A stretch of DNA of 64,000 bases from Maribellus maritimus. GTDB taxonomy: Bacteria; Bacteroidota; Bacteroidia; Bacteroidales; Prolixibacteraceae. The stretch lies in contig NZ_JAIKLE010000004.1 in NCBI RefSeq assembly GCF_022267315.1, forward strand, positions 62,001 to 126,000. Reading direction: 5' to 3'. The notes beneath the pieces are model-generated. The model saw only the letters and a list, made by a program, of their open reading frames with translations, had not been told where the DNA came from and ran no database searches. Below, one piece after another: positions 17,404-26,939 of the stretch (position 1 is its first letter; each line of letters starts with the position of its first letter). A program made the position numbers and the translations under genes.

Positions 17404-20400
17404 ATGAGCAAGCCGAAGTCAAGTAAAAAGCGAAAAAAGTGGAAAGGACCGATTGATTACATGGCCCGCAACTCGGTTGCCGCCAATTTGTTGATGATTA
17501 TTTTACTCGGAGGCGGCGTGTGGACAATGATTAACATTCAGAAAGAAGTTTTCCCACAATATCAGCTTGATATAGTTGAGGTGAGCGTTGTTTATCCAGG
17601 AGCTGCTCCTGCCGAGGTCGAGAAAGGGATTCTAATGCCTGTGGAGGAGGCAGTGAGGGGAATTCAGGGAATAAAAGAGATTACTTCAACAGCGCGTGAA
17701 GGATCTGGTAATGTGTTGATTGAGCTGGTTGCCGGTATCAACAGAATGAAAGCGTTTCAGGAAATTGATCAGGCGGTGAACCGTATTCGAACTTTCCCCG
17801 ACGATATTGAAGAGCCGGAAGTTCAGCTTCAAACAGAACAACGGGAAGTAATGGAACTGGTTTTATACGGGAATGTGGATATCTGGACACTTCGCATTTT
17901 AGCTGAACAATTACGTGACAGGCTTTTAAATAATGAAGAAATTACGCAAATCGATATTGGAAATGTTCCTGATTATATAACACATATTGAAATCCCCAGA
18001 CATAAACTTCGCGAATATAATTTGACATTAAGTGATATTTCAAGACTGATTTTTGAATCGAGTGAAGATATTCCTGCCGGTGCAATTGAAACCAACTCAG
18101 GCGAAATCCTGCTGCGGATGAAAGAGCGAAAACAATGGGCGGAAGAATTTAGCAGAATAGAAGTTATTCCCTCTCAAACAGGATCTTCTGTAACACTCGC
18201 AGACTTGGCAGATATCTCCGACGGATTTGAAGAAACCGGGTTTCACGGGCAGTTTAACAAACAGCCGTCAGTTAGTATTCAGGTGTATAGAGTAGGGAAA
18301 CAGTCTCCCCTTAATATTGAATCTGCGGTAAAAGATATCGTTACTGATTTTCAAAATACACTTCCTCCCGGCGTAAACTACAGAATTGGCAGTAATCAGG
18401 CAGAAGACTATCGGGAGAGACTATCGCTTCTTACCGAGAACGGTTTGCTGGCTATAATAATTGTTTTTTTCATTCTTTCTCTTTTTCTCGATTTTCGCCT
18501 GGCTTTTTGGGTGATGATGGGGATGACCATCTCCTTTGTAGGTGGGATTGTTTTTTTACCAGCTGCAGGAATCAGTATCAATATGATTTCGATGTTTGGT
18601 TTTCTTGTTGTGTTGGGCATTGTGGTTGACGACGCTGTGATTGTGGGCGAAAATATTTACGAATACCGGCAAAAAGGAATGGGGTTTATGAAAGCTGCAA
18701 TAAAAGGGACAAAGGATATTGCCCGGCCCGTGGTTTTTAGTATTCTTACAAACATTATCGCATTTATTCCGCTTTTGTTTATTCCCGGAACAACAGGCAA
18801 ATTTTGGTGGCCTTTGCCTGCAGTAGTCATTATTGTGTTAGTCGTTTCCTTAATGGAAGCGTTGTTTATATTACCTGCTCACCTGGGACACGTTTCAAAA
18901 AATAAATCATTTAAATTAAGATTTATTGGCTTTTTGGAAAAAGGACAACGTTCTTTTGCCCGTGGTTTTGAAAAGTTTGTGAATAAATATTATAATCCTT
19001 TTCTAAAAATTAGTTTACAAAATCGTTATATAACTCTTAGTATTGCAATTGCGCTGTTTATAGTTGTTGGAGGATATGGCTACAGTGACCATATGGGAAT
19101 AATAATGATGCCGGAAGTGGCGGCTGATGAGATTGAGGCAGGGGTCCGTCTTCCGGTAAGTACAACAGTCGACCAGGCAGCAAAAGTGGCGCAGGAAATC
19201 ACAGAGTCGACACAGCGAATGTTTGATGAGCATAATCTCTATGAAGTTGCTGACGGTATAAAAACAAATGTACGGGGCCAGAATTTTATAGATGTTGAAA
19301 TTGTATTAAAACCACCGGATCAAAGGGACATGAGTGCGCAGGAAGTAATAACATTGTGGCGCGATGAAATTGGAGATATTGAGGGGGTTGATCAAATTAC
19401 TTTTGAAGCTGAAAGAGGACCGGGCGGCGCTCAGCAGGATATTAGTGTAGATTTAAGCCACGCAGACATTGAAGTGCTTGAGAAAGCAAGCCAGGCTTTT
19501 TTTGAACGAATGGAAGCGTTTGAAGCGACCCGCGATATTAGTGATAATTATAACAAGGGGAAAACACAGTTTGACTTTGAACTTTTGCCGGAAGGACGAA
19601 GCCTGGGGTTAACTCCCACGGAAGTCGGACGGCAAATCAGAAATGCATTTTATGGCGCACTTTCTATGAGACAGCTTCGCGGAACAAATGAGATTGAAGT
19701 TCGCGTGAAGTTACCTTTGGAAGAGAGGAAGGACATTTATCACCTGGAGAATCTGATGATTCGCACAGCCAACGGAACAGAAGTACCTTTGCTTGAAGTG
19801 GTTAGTATTGAACAGGGTGAAGCATTTACGTCCATCAATCGACGCGATGGAAGGAGAGTGGTAAATGTTGGAATGGATGTTGAACCCGCCAATGCTGTAA
19901 CAAGAGTTTTGAACTCAATAAAAGGCGAGGTACTTCCTCAGTTAAGAAATGATTTTCCGGGTATTACCTGGACATTTCAGGGTAGCCAGGCCGAAATGCG
20001 GGAGTCGACGCAGGTATTATGGGGCGGATTCACAATGGCCATGTTGGTAATGTATGCTTTACTTGCTATTGCTTTTGGAAATTATGTTCAACCGCTAATT
20101 GTAATGACAGCTATTCCCTTTGGAGTTATAGGCGCTGTTATAGGTCACATTTTGTTAGGATACGATTTGTCGTTAATCAGTCTGATGGGAGTTATTGCTC
20201 TTTCAGGTGTAGTGGTAAACGACTCGCTTATTATGGTCGATTATGCAAATCGAAGACGGGGGGCACTGGCTGTTTTCGACGCGATACACGAAGCCGGACT
20301 GCGACGTTTCAGACCAATTATTTTAACCACATTTACAACTTTTGGTGGCCTTACACCTATAATTCTTGAAACATCGCGGCAGGCTTATTATCTTATCCCA

Positions 20401-20514
20401 ATGGCTATTTCTTTGGGATTTGGGATTGTTTTTGCAACAAGTATTATTTTGATTCTTGTCCCTTCACTCTATATGATTTTGGAAGATTTACGTTCTTTGT
20501 TTAAATTCAGGTAG
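17404..20514 (+). CDS. RND family efflux permease (AcrB/HAE1 type)
   Basis: 1036 residues, normal for the family. The N-terminal helix and porter start ([20 protein letters not shown]), the helix-4 proton-relay motif [14 protein letters not shown] (D409-D410) and the C-terminal repeat ([18 protein letters not shown]) are present. It is a proton-driven inner-membrane pump exporting amphiphiles across the envelope. The substrate cannot be read from sequence. The double Asp in helix 4 argues for an HAE-type rather than a heavy-metal (HME) pump. Confidence 0.93.
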   Translation: MSKPKSSKKRKKWKGPIDYMARNSVAANLLMIILLGGGVWTMINIQKEVFPQYQLDIVEVSVVYPGAAPAEVEKGILMPVEEAVRGIQGIKEITSTAREGSGNVLIELVAGINRMKAFQEIDQAVNRIRTFPDDIEEPEVQLQTEQREVMELVLYGNVDIWTLRILAEQLRDRLLNNEEITQIDIGNVPDYITHIEIPRHKLREYNLTLSDISRLIFESSEDIPAGAIETNSGEILLRMKERKQWAEEFSRIEVIPSQTGSSVTLADLADISDGFEETGFHGQFNKQPSVSIQVYRVGKQSPLNIESAVKDIVTDFQNTLPPGVNYRIGSNQAEDYRERLSLLTENGLLAIIIVFFILSLFLDFRLAFWVMMGMTISFVGGIVFLPAAGISINMISMFGFLVVLGIVVDDAVIVGENIYEYRQKGMGFMKAAIKGTKDIARPVVFSILTNIIAFIPLLFIPGTTGKFWWPLPAVVIIVLVVSLMEALFILPAHLGHVSKNKSFKLRFIGFLEKGQRSFARGFEKFVNKYYNPFLKISLQNRYITLSIAIALFIVVGGYGYSDHMGIIMMPEVAADEIEAGVRLPVSTTVDQAAKVAQEITESTQRMFDEHNLYEVADGIKTNVRGQNFIDVEIVLKPPDQRDMSAQEVITLWRDEIGDIEGVDQITFEAERGPGGAQQDISVDLSHADIEVLEKASQAFFERMEAFEATRDISDNYNKGKTQFDFELLPEGRSLGLTPTEVGRQIRNAFYGALSMRQLRGTNEIEVRVKLPLEERKDIYHLENLMIRTANGTEVPLLEVVSIEQGEAFTSINRRDGRRVVNVGMDVEPANAVTRVLNSIKGEVLPQLRNDFPGITWTFQGSQAEMRESTQVLWGGFTMAMLVMYALLAIAFGNYVQPLIVMTAIPFGVIGAVIGHILLGYDLSLISLMGVIALSGVVVNDSLIMVDYANRRRGALAVFDAIHEAGLRRFRPIILTTFTTFGGLTPIILETSRQAYYLIPMAISLGFGIVFATSIILILVPSLYMILEDLRSLFKFR

Positions 20515-20547
20515 CTAATTTAATAGCTACTTCTGCTGTGTTTTTTT
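20511..20547 (+). terminator. Likely terminator after RND operon
   Basis: GTAGCTA (20511-20517) and TAGCTAC (20524-20530) form a perfect 7-bp stem with a 6-nt loop that includes the pump stop codon. A run of T follows 10 nt later (20541-20547). The distance to the T-run makes this a moderate call. Confidence 0.5.
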
Positions 20548-20570
20548 ACTTAAAACGTAGTCAAAATAAC

Positions 20571-20890
20571 TCAAATTATCAGAGAAAGCATAAAGATAAT
20601 TGTTCCGTAAATGGTTGTGAGCATGGAAAATTTTAATCCTGCAGCTAACAAAGTTTGCGAAACTCTTTCGGTTTGTTTTATCGACGCAAATGCCGAATAA
20701 AGCCCTATTAGTTGACCAAGAATACAGGTAATTAATACAAATGAGCCAATCGTTCTGATATGTTTTAATCTAGAACCTGTTTTTTGTACCAATTTCTTTT
20801 TTGAAATTACCGGCAGAAAATGGTAAATGGCCACGCCAGCATGATGATTAAAACTATTGTCAAAAATCCCTTTAAAAAAGTGCCACCCAT
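20571..20890 (-). pseudogene. Small MotA/TolQ/ExbB-like membrane protein, frameshifted
   Basis: Reading from an ATG at 20890 gives MGGTFLKGFLTIVLIIMLAW and then a premature stop. A second frame, open from about 20834 to 20571, gives AIYHFLPVISKKK and a long membrane segment (IGSFVLITCILGQLIGLYSA). Joined at the GG run near 20834 by adding one G, the two make one continuous 106-residue protein with two to three membrane helices and the look of the TolQ/MotA channel family. So the sequence shows a one-base deletion, a sequencing error or, less likely, recoding. An alternative is a shorter 87-residue protein from the GTG at 20834. Confidence 0.6.
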
Positions 20891-21119
20891 GTAAAATAAA
20901 TCTTTCGTAGTTTAAAAATTATAATATTAATTTGTTTTTCAAATTTAGTGCTGGAATAAGGAAAACTCCACGGTAGAATCCGGTTCTAAAACCGTTGTTT
21001 ACCGACTAAAGTTCCTGAATCGGTTTTTTTTTAACGAAATTCGAATTGTTTCGCTCTACCTTCAAATTCTGGTGATCATCTTGTCTTTTATATAACTGGC
21101 CAATTTTAATCTGGAAGAA

Positions 21120-21551
21120 ATGGAACCTAACTCAATGAATGATATTGTTTTTTTGGCGCTTTTAATGTATATGGTAGTTTTTGTGGGGGTGTTTGGGGTA
21201 ATGTTGCAACAGTTAACCAAAAGGCGGAAAGAAATTGAACACTATAGAAAAGAGAGGAAAAAAAGGATTGGCCGTTTCTTGAATTGGCATAGAACAGGCA
21301 ACTGGTCAGAATTCATTTTGATGATATAAATTATAGCGAAAGTCTTTCCGATTATATAAAAGTTCATTCAGTAAGCCAGAGAGGTTACCAGTAAGGAAAA
21401 AATAAGTGCCTTAGCAGAAAAGTTACCAGGGCTGTTTTTGCGGATTCACCGGTCGTTTATCGTTAACAAAGAAAAGATAACCTGTTTTAACATCGGCGAG
21501 GTGGAATTAAATGATGTTCTCCTTATTATACGGAGAAGTTACAAACAATAG
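21120..21551 (+). pseudogene. Decayed membrane-bound LytTR regulator
   Basis: An intact 69-codon stretch (21120-21329) encodes one membrane helix and a charged linker. Overlapping it in another frame, residues NRQLVRIHFDDINYSESLSD and then YIKVHSVSQRGY match the start of a LytTR DNA-binding domain, but this frame has an amber codon just before NRQ and a TAA at 21392. A frame change then gives SALAEKLPG, FLRIHRSFIVNKEKI and RRSYKQ, ending at 21549-21551, which are the conserved later LytTR motifs. At least two lesions separate the parts, so it is called a pseudogene. The original protein was probably an N-terminal membrane domain joined to LytTR. Confidence 0.75.
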
Positions 21552-21598
21552 GTTCTTCCTCTGCTAAAAGTTTACAACTGACTTGTGGCATTAAATTA

Positions 21599-22093
21599 TT
21601 ATTTGAACGCCCTGGGAACCAGGTGGAAGGCCTTTTTCCCCATCCGGGCTTCTGTTTTTTTCCACGAATCAATATCAAAGTCAATTCCAACTGTGGAGCA
21701 GGTGGGCATGTCTCCTCCAAAAGATTGCAGCAGGTTACTCGCGAAATAATGAAATCCCGGATTGTGACCAAAAAAGAAAACCGTTTCCGCATTTTCCGGC
21801 AGCTTTTTTATCATCTCCAGAAATTCAGAAGTAGTTTGTCCGTCATAAATATTTTTAACCTTAAGAATATCTTTACGGTTGAAACCCAAATTATCGGCGA
21901 AGATTCGGGCGGTTTTAATAGCACGCTTTGCCGGACTCGAAATCATAACATCGGGCACTATTCCCTTTCTTTTCAGATCCCCACTCACCAGTTTTGCATC
22001 ATTTTTTCCACGTTCTTTTAAGTCGCGGTTAAAATCATCATCGTAACCGTAGGGAACTGATTTTGCATGACGGACAATAACTACTCGTTTCAT
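21599..22093 (-). CDS. sixA: SixA-type histidine phosphatase
   Basis: 164 residues. The phosphohistidine-forming motif is VIVRHAKS at the N-terminus, with SSPAKRAIKTA and FFGHNPGFH supplying the other catalytic Arg and His. SixA in E. coli dephosphorylates a phospho-His domain; small Bacteroidota members are of unknown target. It follows the ABM monooxygenase gene by 12 bp on the same strand. Confidence 0.85.
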   Translation of the reverse strand: MKRVVIVRHAKSVPYGYDDDFNRDLKERGKNDAKLVSGDLKRKGIVPDVMISSPAKRAIKTARIFADNLGFNRKDILKVKNIYDGQTTSEFLEMIKKLPENAETVFFFGHNPGFHYFASNLLQSFGGDMPTCSTVGIDFDIDSWKKTEARMGKKAFHLVPRAFK

Positions 22094-22105
22094 AAAAAAT
22101 AGTGT

Positions 22106-22384
22106 TTAAACTGGCTGGTAAATATCTATTTCAGCATCAGCAATTTCAACAATTTTAGGAACAATCGTGGTAAAATGGCCCGAACTATTGTGCTCATCAA
22201 TAGCGGCCTGGTTTTTCCACTTTTCAATAATGCAATAAGTTAATGCTTTTTCTGCATGTTTGTGCAAAATGTATTCAATACAACCTTCTTCGGATCGCGA
22301 AGCTTCACCCAATTCACTTACCAAACTCATAAATTTATCTTCTTCTCCTTTGTTTACTGTAAATTTTGCTACAATAGAAATCAT
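22106..22384 (-). CDS. Antibiotic biosynthesis monooxygenase (YgiN/ABM) family
   Basis: 92 residues, the standard size of a one-domain ABM dimeric ferredoxin-like protein. Visible features are the start MISIVAKFTVNKGEEDKFM, SEEGCIEYILHKH and the C-terminal IIEKWKNQAAIDEHNSSGHF. Relatives act as cofactor-free quinol monooxygenases; the exact substrate is unknown. It lies divergently from the phosphoesterase gene at 22469, and a TAATTTTG box on the minus strand (22427-22420) may be its -7 element. Confidence 0.8.
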   Translation of the reverse strand: MISIVAKFTVNKGEEDKFMSLVSELGEASRSEEGCIEYILHKHAEKALTYCIIEKWKNQAAIDEHNSSGHFTTIVPKIVEIADAEIDIYQPV

Positions 22385-22468
22385 AATGTGGTTTTTAAAT
22401 TTTTCCTGTTTATTGTGAACAAAATTACCGTAATTTACCCTTTTTTAAGGCGAAAATGTAATCTTTTT

Positions 22469-22984
22469 ATGAAAAGAATCGGACTCCTTTCTGATACTCA
22501 TGGTTTTATACATCCACGGTTATTTGCGTTTTTTGAAAATGTAGATGAAATATGGCATAGCGGGGATTTCGGAAACATTGAAATTGCTGATCGTTTGGCT
22601 GATTTTAGGCCATTGAAGGGAGTGTATGGAAATATTGACGGGCAGGATGTTCGGGTAGTTTATCCGCTTCACGAGCGATTTAAGTGCGAAGATGTAAACG
22701 TTTGGATGACCCACATTGGTGGTTATCCTGGACGTTATGAAAAATATGTAATGCCCGAAATTTTCAGACATCCGCCTGATTTGTTTATCAGTGGACATTC
22801 ACATATTTTAAAAGTGATGTTTGATAAGAAGTTAAATTTCCTGCATATGAATCCCGGAGCCGCCGGATTAAAAGGATTCCACAAGGTGTTAACCGCTTTG
22901 CGTTTTGTAGTTGACGGAAAAAATATGCGTGACCTCGAAATCTGGGAAATGGAAAAACCTAAAAAATTAGTCCATGAGTTATGA
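22469..22984 (+). CDS. YfcE/MJ0936-like metallophosphoesterase
   Basis: The start at 22469 gives MKRIGLLSDTHG, the first metal-binding motif. It has 171 residues. Further motifs of the calcineurin-like fold are IWHSGDFGN, VYGNIDG, TMTHIGG-like MTHIGGYPG, SGHSHILK and MNPGAAG. It probably hydrolyses phosphodiesters with two metal ions in the cytoplasm. The stop codon overlaps the next start (22981-22984, ATGA). Confidence 0.88.
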   Translation: MKRIGLLSDTHGFIHPRLFAFFENVDEIWHSGDFGNIEIADRLADFRPLKGVYGNIDGQDVRVVYPLHERFKCEDVNVWMTHIGGYPGRYEKYVMPEIFRHPPDLFISGHSHILKVMFDKKLNFLHMNPGAAGLKGFHKVLTALRFVVDGKNMRDLEIWEMEKPKKLVHEL

Positions 22985-23430
22985 AAATTAAAATTCATCA
23001 TTTTTTTGATATTATTCGTGATTTTGGCATCGCTAAAGAATTTAATCCGCATCCGTATAAACATTCCTATCATAAAGTAGCGGAAATAGTCTGGCAGCAT
23101 CCTGAAACAGAAGTTGAGATTGTAGTTGGAGCTGACCATGTTTGTATGGGGTGTATTCATTTGGTGGAAACTTCCTGCAACGATATAATTACTCACCGGA
23201 AAGACTTTACGCTGAAAGAGGAGTTTAATAATTATTTGGATTCCCGGATTATTGAAGTTTGCGAAATTGATGTTTCAAAAAAATACAGTTTTAAATCGCT
23301 GCTACAGTTTTCAGAAGAATATGTCGAAAATATGAAGTTCATATATGAGGGGAACGACATTGCACACACGGCAAAGCGAAAAGAGAATGTGCAAAAAGGG
23401 CTGAAAATTTATTCAGCTAAAGTGCTGTAA
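22981..23430 (+). CDS. Uncharacterised protein, DUF1284-like Cys/His protein
   Basis: 149 residues, 4-bp overlap with the phosphoesterase gene. It begins KIKIHHFFDIIRDFG and has GADHVCMGCIHLVET with a CxxC pair and a later Cys in TSCND. The HH-start with a Cys motif is reminiscent of DUF1284, a putative iron-sulfur family (tentative). Its stop codon (23428-23430) directly abuts the stop codon of the convergent PLD gene (23431-23433), so there is no space between them. Confidence 0.6.
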   Translation: MKIKIHHFFDIIRDFGIAKEFNPHPYKHSYHKVAEIVWQHPETEVEIVVGADHVCMGCIHLVETSCNDIITHRKDFTLKEEFNNYLDSRIIEVCEIDVSKKYSFKSLLQFSEEYVENMKFIYEGNDIAHTAKRKENVQKGLKIYSAKVL

Positions 23431-24096
23431 TCAAAGTTGAAACATCTCTTCCCAAAGACGGTTGAACTCGGTTTGGTATTGTTTAACAATATCAAAGTTA
23501 GAGGTTGCAAGTAAATTTTCCTGGTTATGTTTGGTAGCTGTGTAGGTCCAGTTGAAACTGCCGGTAATTACAATTCTGTTATCAATGATTCCGAATTTGT
23601 TGTGCATGTGATAGTGCGAATGGTCGGTTTTTATTTGAATGCCAGCCTTTTTTAATTTCATAATCACCGAGCCGTGATCCAAAATCTTCTCATCGTCAGT
23701 AATTATTCTGACCCGCATTTTTCGTTTTTGACAAGCCAGGATTTGTCGCGCCAGTTCGTAATCGGTAATCGTAAAAACACACAAGTCAACCGACAAACGC
23801 GCTTCCCGCAGCAGTTTCTCTATCGATTCTTTGATGCCGTTTCCGGGACTAAAAAAAACACGGTTAAAACTAAAACTATATTTGTCGATAATTTGAAAAC
23901 ATTTTTCCAACCACAAAATTATTTGTTCGGGAGATTTTGACGCTTCCAGAAATTTTGCCCGTTCAAAAAGTTGGTTTCGCAATTCTCCTCTTTCTTTCCG
24001 GTTGAGTTTGTTTATTTGCTGAATGATTTTCAGATGAGGCTTTTCGCTTTGCAGAGTGTCAAAATGAGTGACAAAATATTTTATGGCAGACTTCAT
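23431..24096 (-). CDS. Phospholipase D-like nuclease, single HKD motif
   Basis: 221 residues. One HKD motif is complete (H165-N-K167 with D172, in HMHNKFGIIDNRIVITGS), followed by SFNWTYTA. With a single motif, activity would need a dimer, as in Nuc and mitochondrial PLD6. The N-terminal about 75 residues are helical and unfamiliar. The gene starts 4 bp inside the end of prmA (24093-24096). There is no signal peptide, so it is cytoplasmic. Confidence 0.82.
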   Translation of the reverse strand: MKSAIKYFVTHFDTLQSEKPHLKIIQQINKLNRKERGELRNQLFERAKFLEASKSPEQIILWLEKCFQIIDKYSFSFNRVFFSPGNGIKESIEKLLREARLSVDLCVFTITDYELARQILACQKRKMRVRIITDDEKILDHGSVIMKLKKAGIQIKTDHSHYHMHNKFGIIDNRIVITGSFNWTYTATKHNQENLLATSNFDIVKQYQTEFNRLWEEMFQL

Positions 24097-24938
24097 TTTT
24101 CGATTTTGGTAAAGGCATGAGCAACCCAGTTGTTTTTTATTTTGTATCCAAAATCTTTTAACCCAAACTCCTCTGCCCGCTTTTTTATGGCCGGAATATC
24201 ATCTTTATAAAAACCACTCAGGAACACTTTCCCTTTTGTGTTTAAACATCTTGAATATGCGGGAAGATCGGCCAGCAATACATTTCGTTGAATATTAGCG
24301 AAAATAAAATCGTAGGTATCTTCTCCCAACAAAGAAACGTCGCCGAGTTTTACTTCAATATTCTCAATCCGGTTTAACGTTGTGTTTTCCTGAGTTCCTT
24401 TAAACGACCATTCATCAATGTCAATCGCAGTGATATTTTTTGCGCCTTTCATCGAAGCAAGTATTCCAAGGATTCCGGTCCCGCAGCCCATGTCGAGAAC
24501 AGTTTTATTTTTAACGTCATTTTCGAGGATATATTCCAACATCATAGATGTCGTTTCGTGGTTTCCGGTGCCAAAAGCCATGTTAGGTTCAATCACAATT
24601 TCATATTTGGCCTCAGGATAATCAGTATGGAAAGGTGCCCGAACAACGCATTCTTGTGCCACAATCAACGGTTTGAAATAGTTTTTCTCCCATTCTTCGT
24701 TCCAATTGCGGTCTTCAATTTTTTCAGAAAGAATTTCGAATTTAAAGTTTTCAGAAAACGGCTCCAGCACCCTTTTTACAGTTTCTTCCTGAAACAGGTT
24801 TTCAGGAAGAAAAGCTTCAAAGCCTGTTTCGGTATTTATAAAACTTTCAAAACCATTTTCGCCCAGCTGAGATGTTAATATATCACTCAGCCACTCTTCA
24901 AAAGGAGAAATATTTACGGTAACTTTCCGGTAATCCAT
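24093..24938 (-). CDS. prmA: Ribosomal protein L11 methyltransferase
   Basis: 281 residues. The substrate/SAM region PNMAFGTGNHETT and the SAM motif VLDMGCGTGILGILASMKGA are diagnostic, with the N-terminal L11-recognition domain ahead of them. It trimethylates ribosomal protein L11. The downstream PLD gene overlaps its last 4 bp. Confidence 0.93.
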   Translation of the reverse strand: MDYRKVTVNISPFEEWLSDILTSQLGENGFESFINTETGFEAFLPENLFQEETVKRVLEPFSENFKFEILSEKIEDRNWNEEWEKNYFKPLIVAQECVVRAPFHTDYPEAKYEIVIEPNMAFGTGNHETTSMMLEYILENDVKNKTVLDMGCGTGILGILASMKGAKNITAIDIDEWSFKGTQENTTLNRIENIEVKLGDVSLLGEDTYDFIFANIQRNVLLADLPAYSRCLNTKGKVFLSGFYKDDIPAIKKRAEEFGLKDFGYKIKNNWVAHAFTKIEK

Positions 24939-24964
24939 TTTCGATTTATTTTTCGCGAAGGTAT

Positions 24965-24996
24965 AAAAAAACAGCCACTCAATTTTGAATGACTGC
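24965..24996 (-). terminator. Intrinsic terminator of the 25-40 kb minus-strand operon
   Basis: On the minus strand CAGTCATTC (24995-24987) pairs with GAGTGGCTG (24980-24972) using seven Watson-Crick and two G-U pairs, with a 6-nt loop. A run of seven T follows (24971-24965). Read on the plus strand the G-U pairs become C-A mismatches, so it works only for the minus strand. It lies 24 bp after the DUF4857 gene. Confidence 0.85.
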
Positions 24997-25019
24997 TTTT
25001 TGATAATAGGTAATATTGA

Positions 25020-26258
25020 TTAATCGAAAAATTTATTTGGAAAAATATTTACTGCCAGAAATCCAAAAATTCCTGAGACTCCGATAATGATAAAGTCAAT
25101 AATATTTTTCTTTAATTCAAGATTCCTTTTTTTTATGATTACAAATTGTACTCCGATGAGAAGCCCACTTAACACCAACCAATACAGTGAGGAATTGAAA
25201 GTGGTGTAGAAGCGGATAAAATTTGAATCAGAATCGGTCATGCTGATTTGACCGGGGAAAAGTGCCTGAATAATTTTTCCTTCGCTCCTGTCTTCCCTTG
25301 CGGGCCAGGTTTCGTAGTAATCATTCACATTTTGATAGTTTGTGTCAAGGGCATACACTTTAACAAAGTCGTCGCCACTGACGATTATATTGTAATGAAA
25401 TAAGTCGCTGTATATTCGGATTTGGTTTTTAGCCGGATCAATATTTTCTACGGGAAATTTTATGAGTTCATATTCATCTTGTGTAAGAATATACAGCTCA
25501 TTATTTGTAGAAAACAAGTAGGCATAAAAATTTTTATTACGAAAATCGACACAACTGATGTATTTAAATTTCATTCCCCCGGGAAGCTTCACCTTTTCAA
25601 CAAAAGGTTCCCCTTCTATCATTTTAATGTGAAAAAGCTGATCTTTTGAGTCAACCACCAGGTATCCCTCATCACAAGATTTTCGTGTGGTTGGAATTCC
25701 GTTTATCGATTTTGCCGGAAATTCAAAACCCCGGTTGTACAATACAGCTGAAAACATTTGGCTTTTTTCTTCCAAAATTTTGTTGGATTTGGCATCCACA
25801 AATTCCATTCTCCAGCTGATTCGGAAATAGTCTTCTGGCATTTCCAGGTTAGCCCTTCCCGATTCCGCTTCAAAAAGAGGAAACAGTTTTTGTGTCTGGC
25901 TGTCGAGGTCTTCGGGCTGTACTCGGAAGGTTGAACGGTTCATGCTGATTTCATGGGTGTCCATTTCCACTCCATTAATGGAATCGGGCATCGTGTTCGA
26001 CATCAACAACTGCCTTACATATAGAAAGGGAAGTTTTTCTTCGTATTCCTCGCGTGTATAGTTATTTCCACGGGTGTCCTGACGCATCAGGCCATCTTCG
26101 CCTGACCGCTGAATCATAAAATCGTTTTCAATACAACTGTACATAACAAACGGAACCCTTATCGGTTTTGAAAAAGCCATCCAGTAGAGTTTGGGTATTC
26201 CGATAGAAAACCCGACAATGGCAATAACTACTAATATATATCTGCTTATTTTTACCAT
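25020..26258 (-). CDS. DUF4857 membrane protein
   Basis: 412 residues. There is an N-terminal membrane anchor (YILVVIAIVGFSIGIPKLYW), a long extracytoplasmic domain of about 310 residues and two C-terminal helices. The pattern of the external domain (GRANLEMPEDYFRISWRMEF, CVDFRNKNFYAYLFS) matches DUF4857, known only in Bacteroidota beside the ABC genes found here. The external part looks like a beta-propeller-type or ligand-binding domain. It begins 2 bp after the permease gene and is the last gene of the operon. Confidence 0.75.
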   Translation of the reverse strand: MVKISRYILVVIAIVGFSIGIPKLYWMAFSKPIRVPFVMYSCIENDFMIQRSGEDGLMRQDTRGNNYTREEYEEKLPFLYVRQLLMSNTMPDSINGVEMDTHEISMNRSTFRVQPEDLDSQTQKLFPLFEAESGRANLEMPEDYFRISWRMEFVDAKSNKILEEKSQMFSAVLYNRGFEFPAKSINGIPTTRKSCDEGYLVVDSKDQLFHIKMIEGEPFVEKVKLPGGMKFKYISCVDFRNKNFYAYLFSTNNELYILTQDEYELIKFPVENIDPAKNQIRIYSDLFHYNIIVSGDDFVKVYALDTNYQNVNDYYETWPAREDRSEGKIIQALFPGQISMTDSDSNFIRFYTTFNSSLYWLVLSGLLIGVQFVIIKKRNLELKKNIIDFIIIGVSGIFGFLAVNIFPNKFFD

Positions 26259-26260
26259 AA

Positions 26261-26935
26261 TTACATTTCTCCTTTTCTAAAGCGGTATCCTGAAAATAGA
26301 AGTGAAATACTTAATACAACCGTAAATAATATGAGCAGAGGCAGTGCCGGAGCATAACCACCGGTTTCGGCCGATTCCAGATAAATAGGTACAAAGGCCC
26401 CTGCAACAATAATATACATAAAACGGTATTTCCACACTGGTTCCAACACAATAAGGGCTACCAAAAAATAAACAACAAATCCGCACAGAAACCAGGGCGC
26501 GGTAGAAACCAAGGTTGCAATGATGATTTCAGAAGGGAAAAACAAGAGGCTTAAAGACGTAAACAATAAGAACATAATTACATCTATGGCCAGCAGGCAA
26601 ATTGTACCAAAGAGCATCATCATCAGCAGCACTTTGTTTTCATTCAAAGGCAAATGAAAAGTCAATTTTATTCGTTTGTTTACAGTTTCCGGAAAATATT
26701 GAGCAACAGCAACCGCCAGTGCCCCAAGTACTGGAATAAATTTGAAAAGCCCGTAGCCAAAGAACTGGTATCCCTGAAAAAGAATAAAGTACCAGTAGTT
26801 GGTAGCTTCGTTAAAAACCAAATCGTGTTGTACTTTTAGAAAAATATTCCCAACGGCCAGTATTCCCAAACCGCCAAATATTATGGCTACCCATCGGATT
26901 TTTAGCCATTCTTTATATATCACTGATTTCCACAT
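26261..26935 (-). CDS. ABC transporter permease of the DUF4857 locus
   Basis: 224 residues with six hydrophobic segments (for example LGALAVAVAQYFP, VLLMMMLFGTICLLAIDVIMF, LLILFTVVLSISLLFSGY). The topology resembles ABC-2 type exporters. It lies 4 bp after the ATPase gene and 2 bp before the DUF4857 gene, so the three probably form one complex. Direction of transport is not readable; ABC-2 types normally export. Confidence 0.75.
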   Translation of the reverse strand: MWKSVIYKEWLKIRWVAIIFGGLGILAVGNIFLKVQHDLVFNEATNYWYFILFQGYQFFGYGLFKFIPVLGALAVAVAQYFPETVNKRIKLTFHLPLNENKVLLMMMLFGTICLLAIDVIMFLLFTSLSLLFFPSEIIIATLVSTAPWFLCGFVVYFLVALIVLEPVWKYRFMYIIVAGAFVPIYLESAETGGYAPALPLLILFTVVLSISLLFSGYRFRKGEM

Positions 26936-26939
26936 ATTT

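Noticed and set aside
21001-21032. Short stem ACCGA/TCGGT followed by nine T
   Set aside because: Only 5 bp of stem with a 14-nt loop and no + strand gene ending before it; it may belong to the decaying region.
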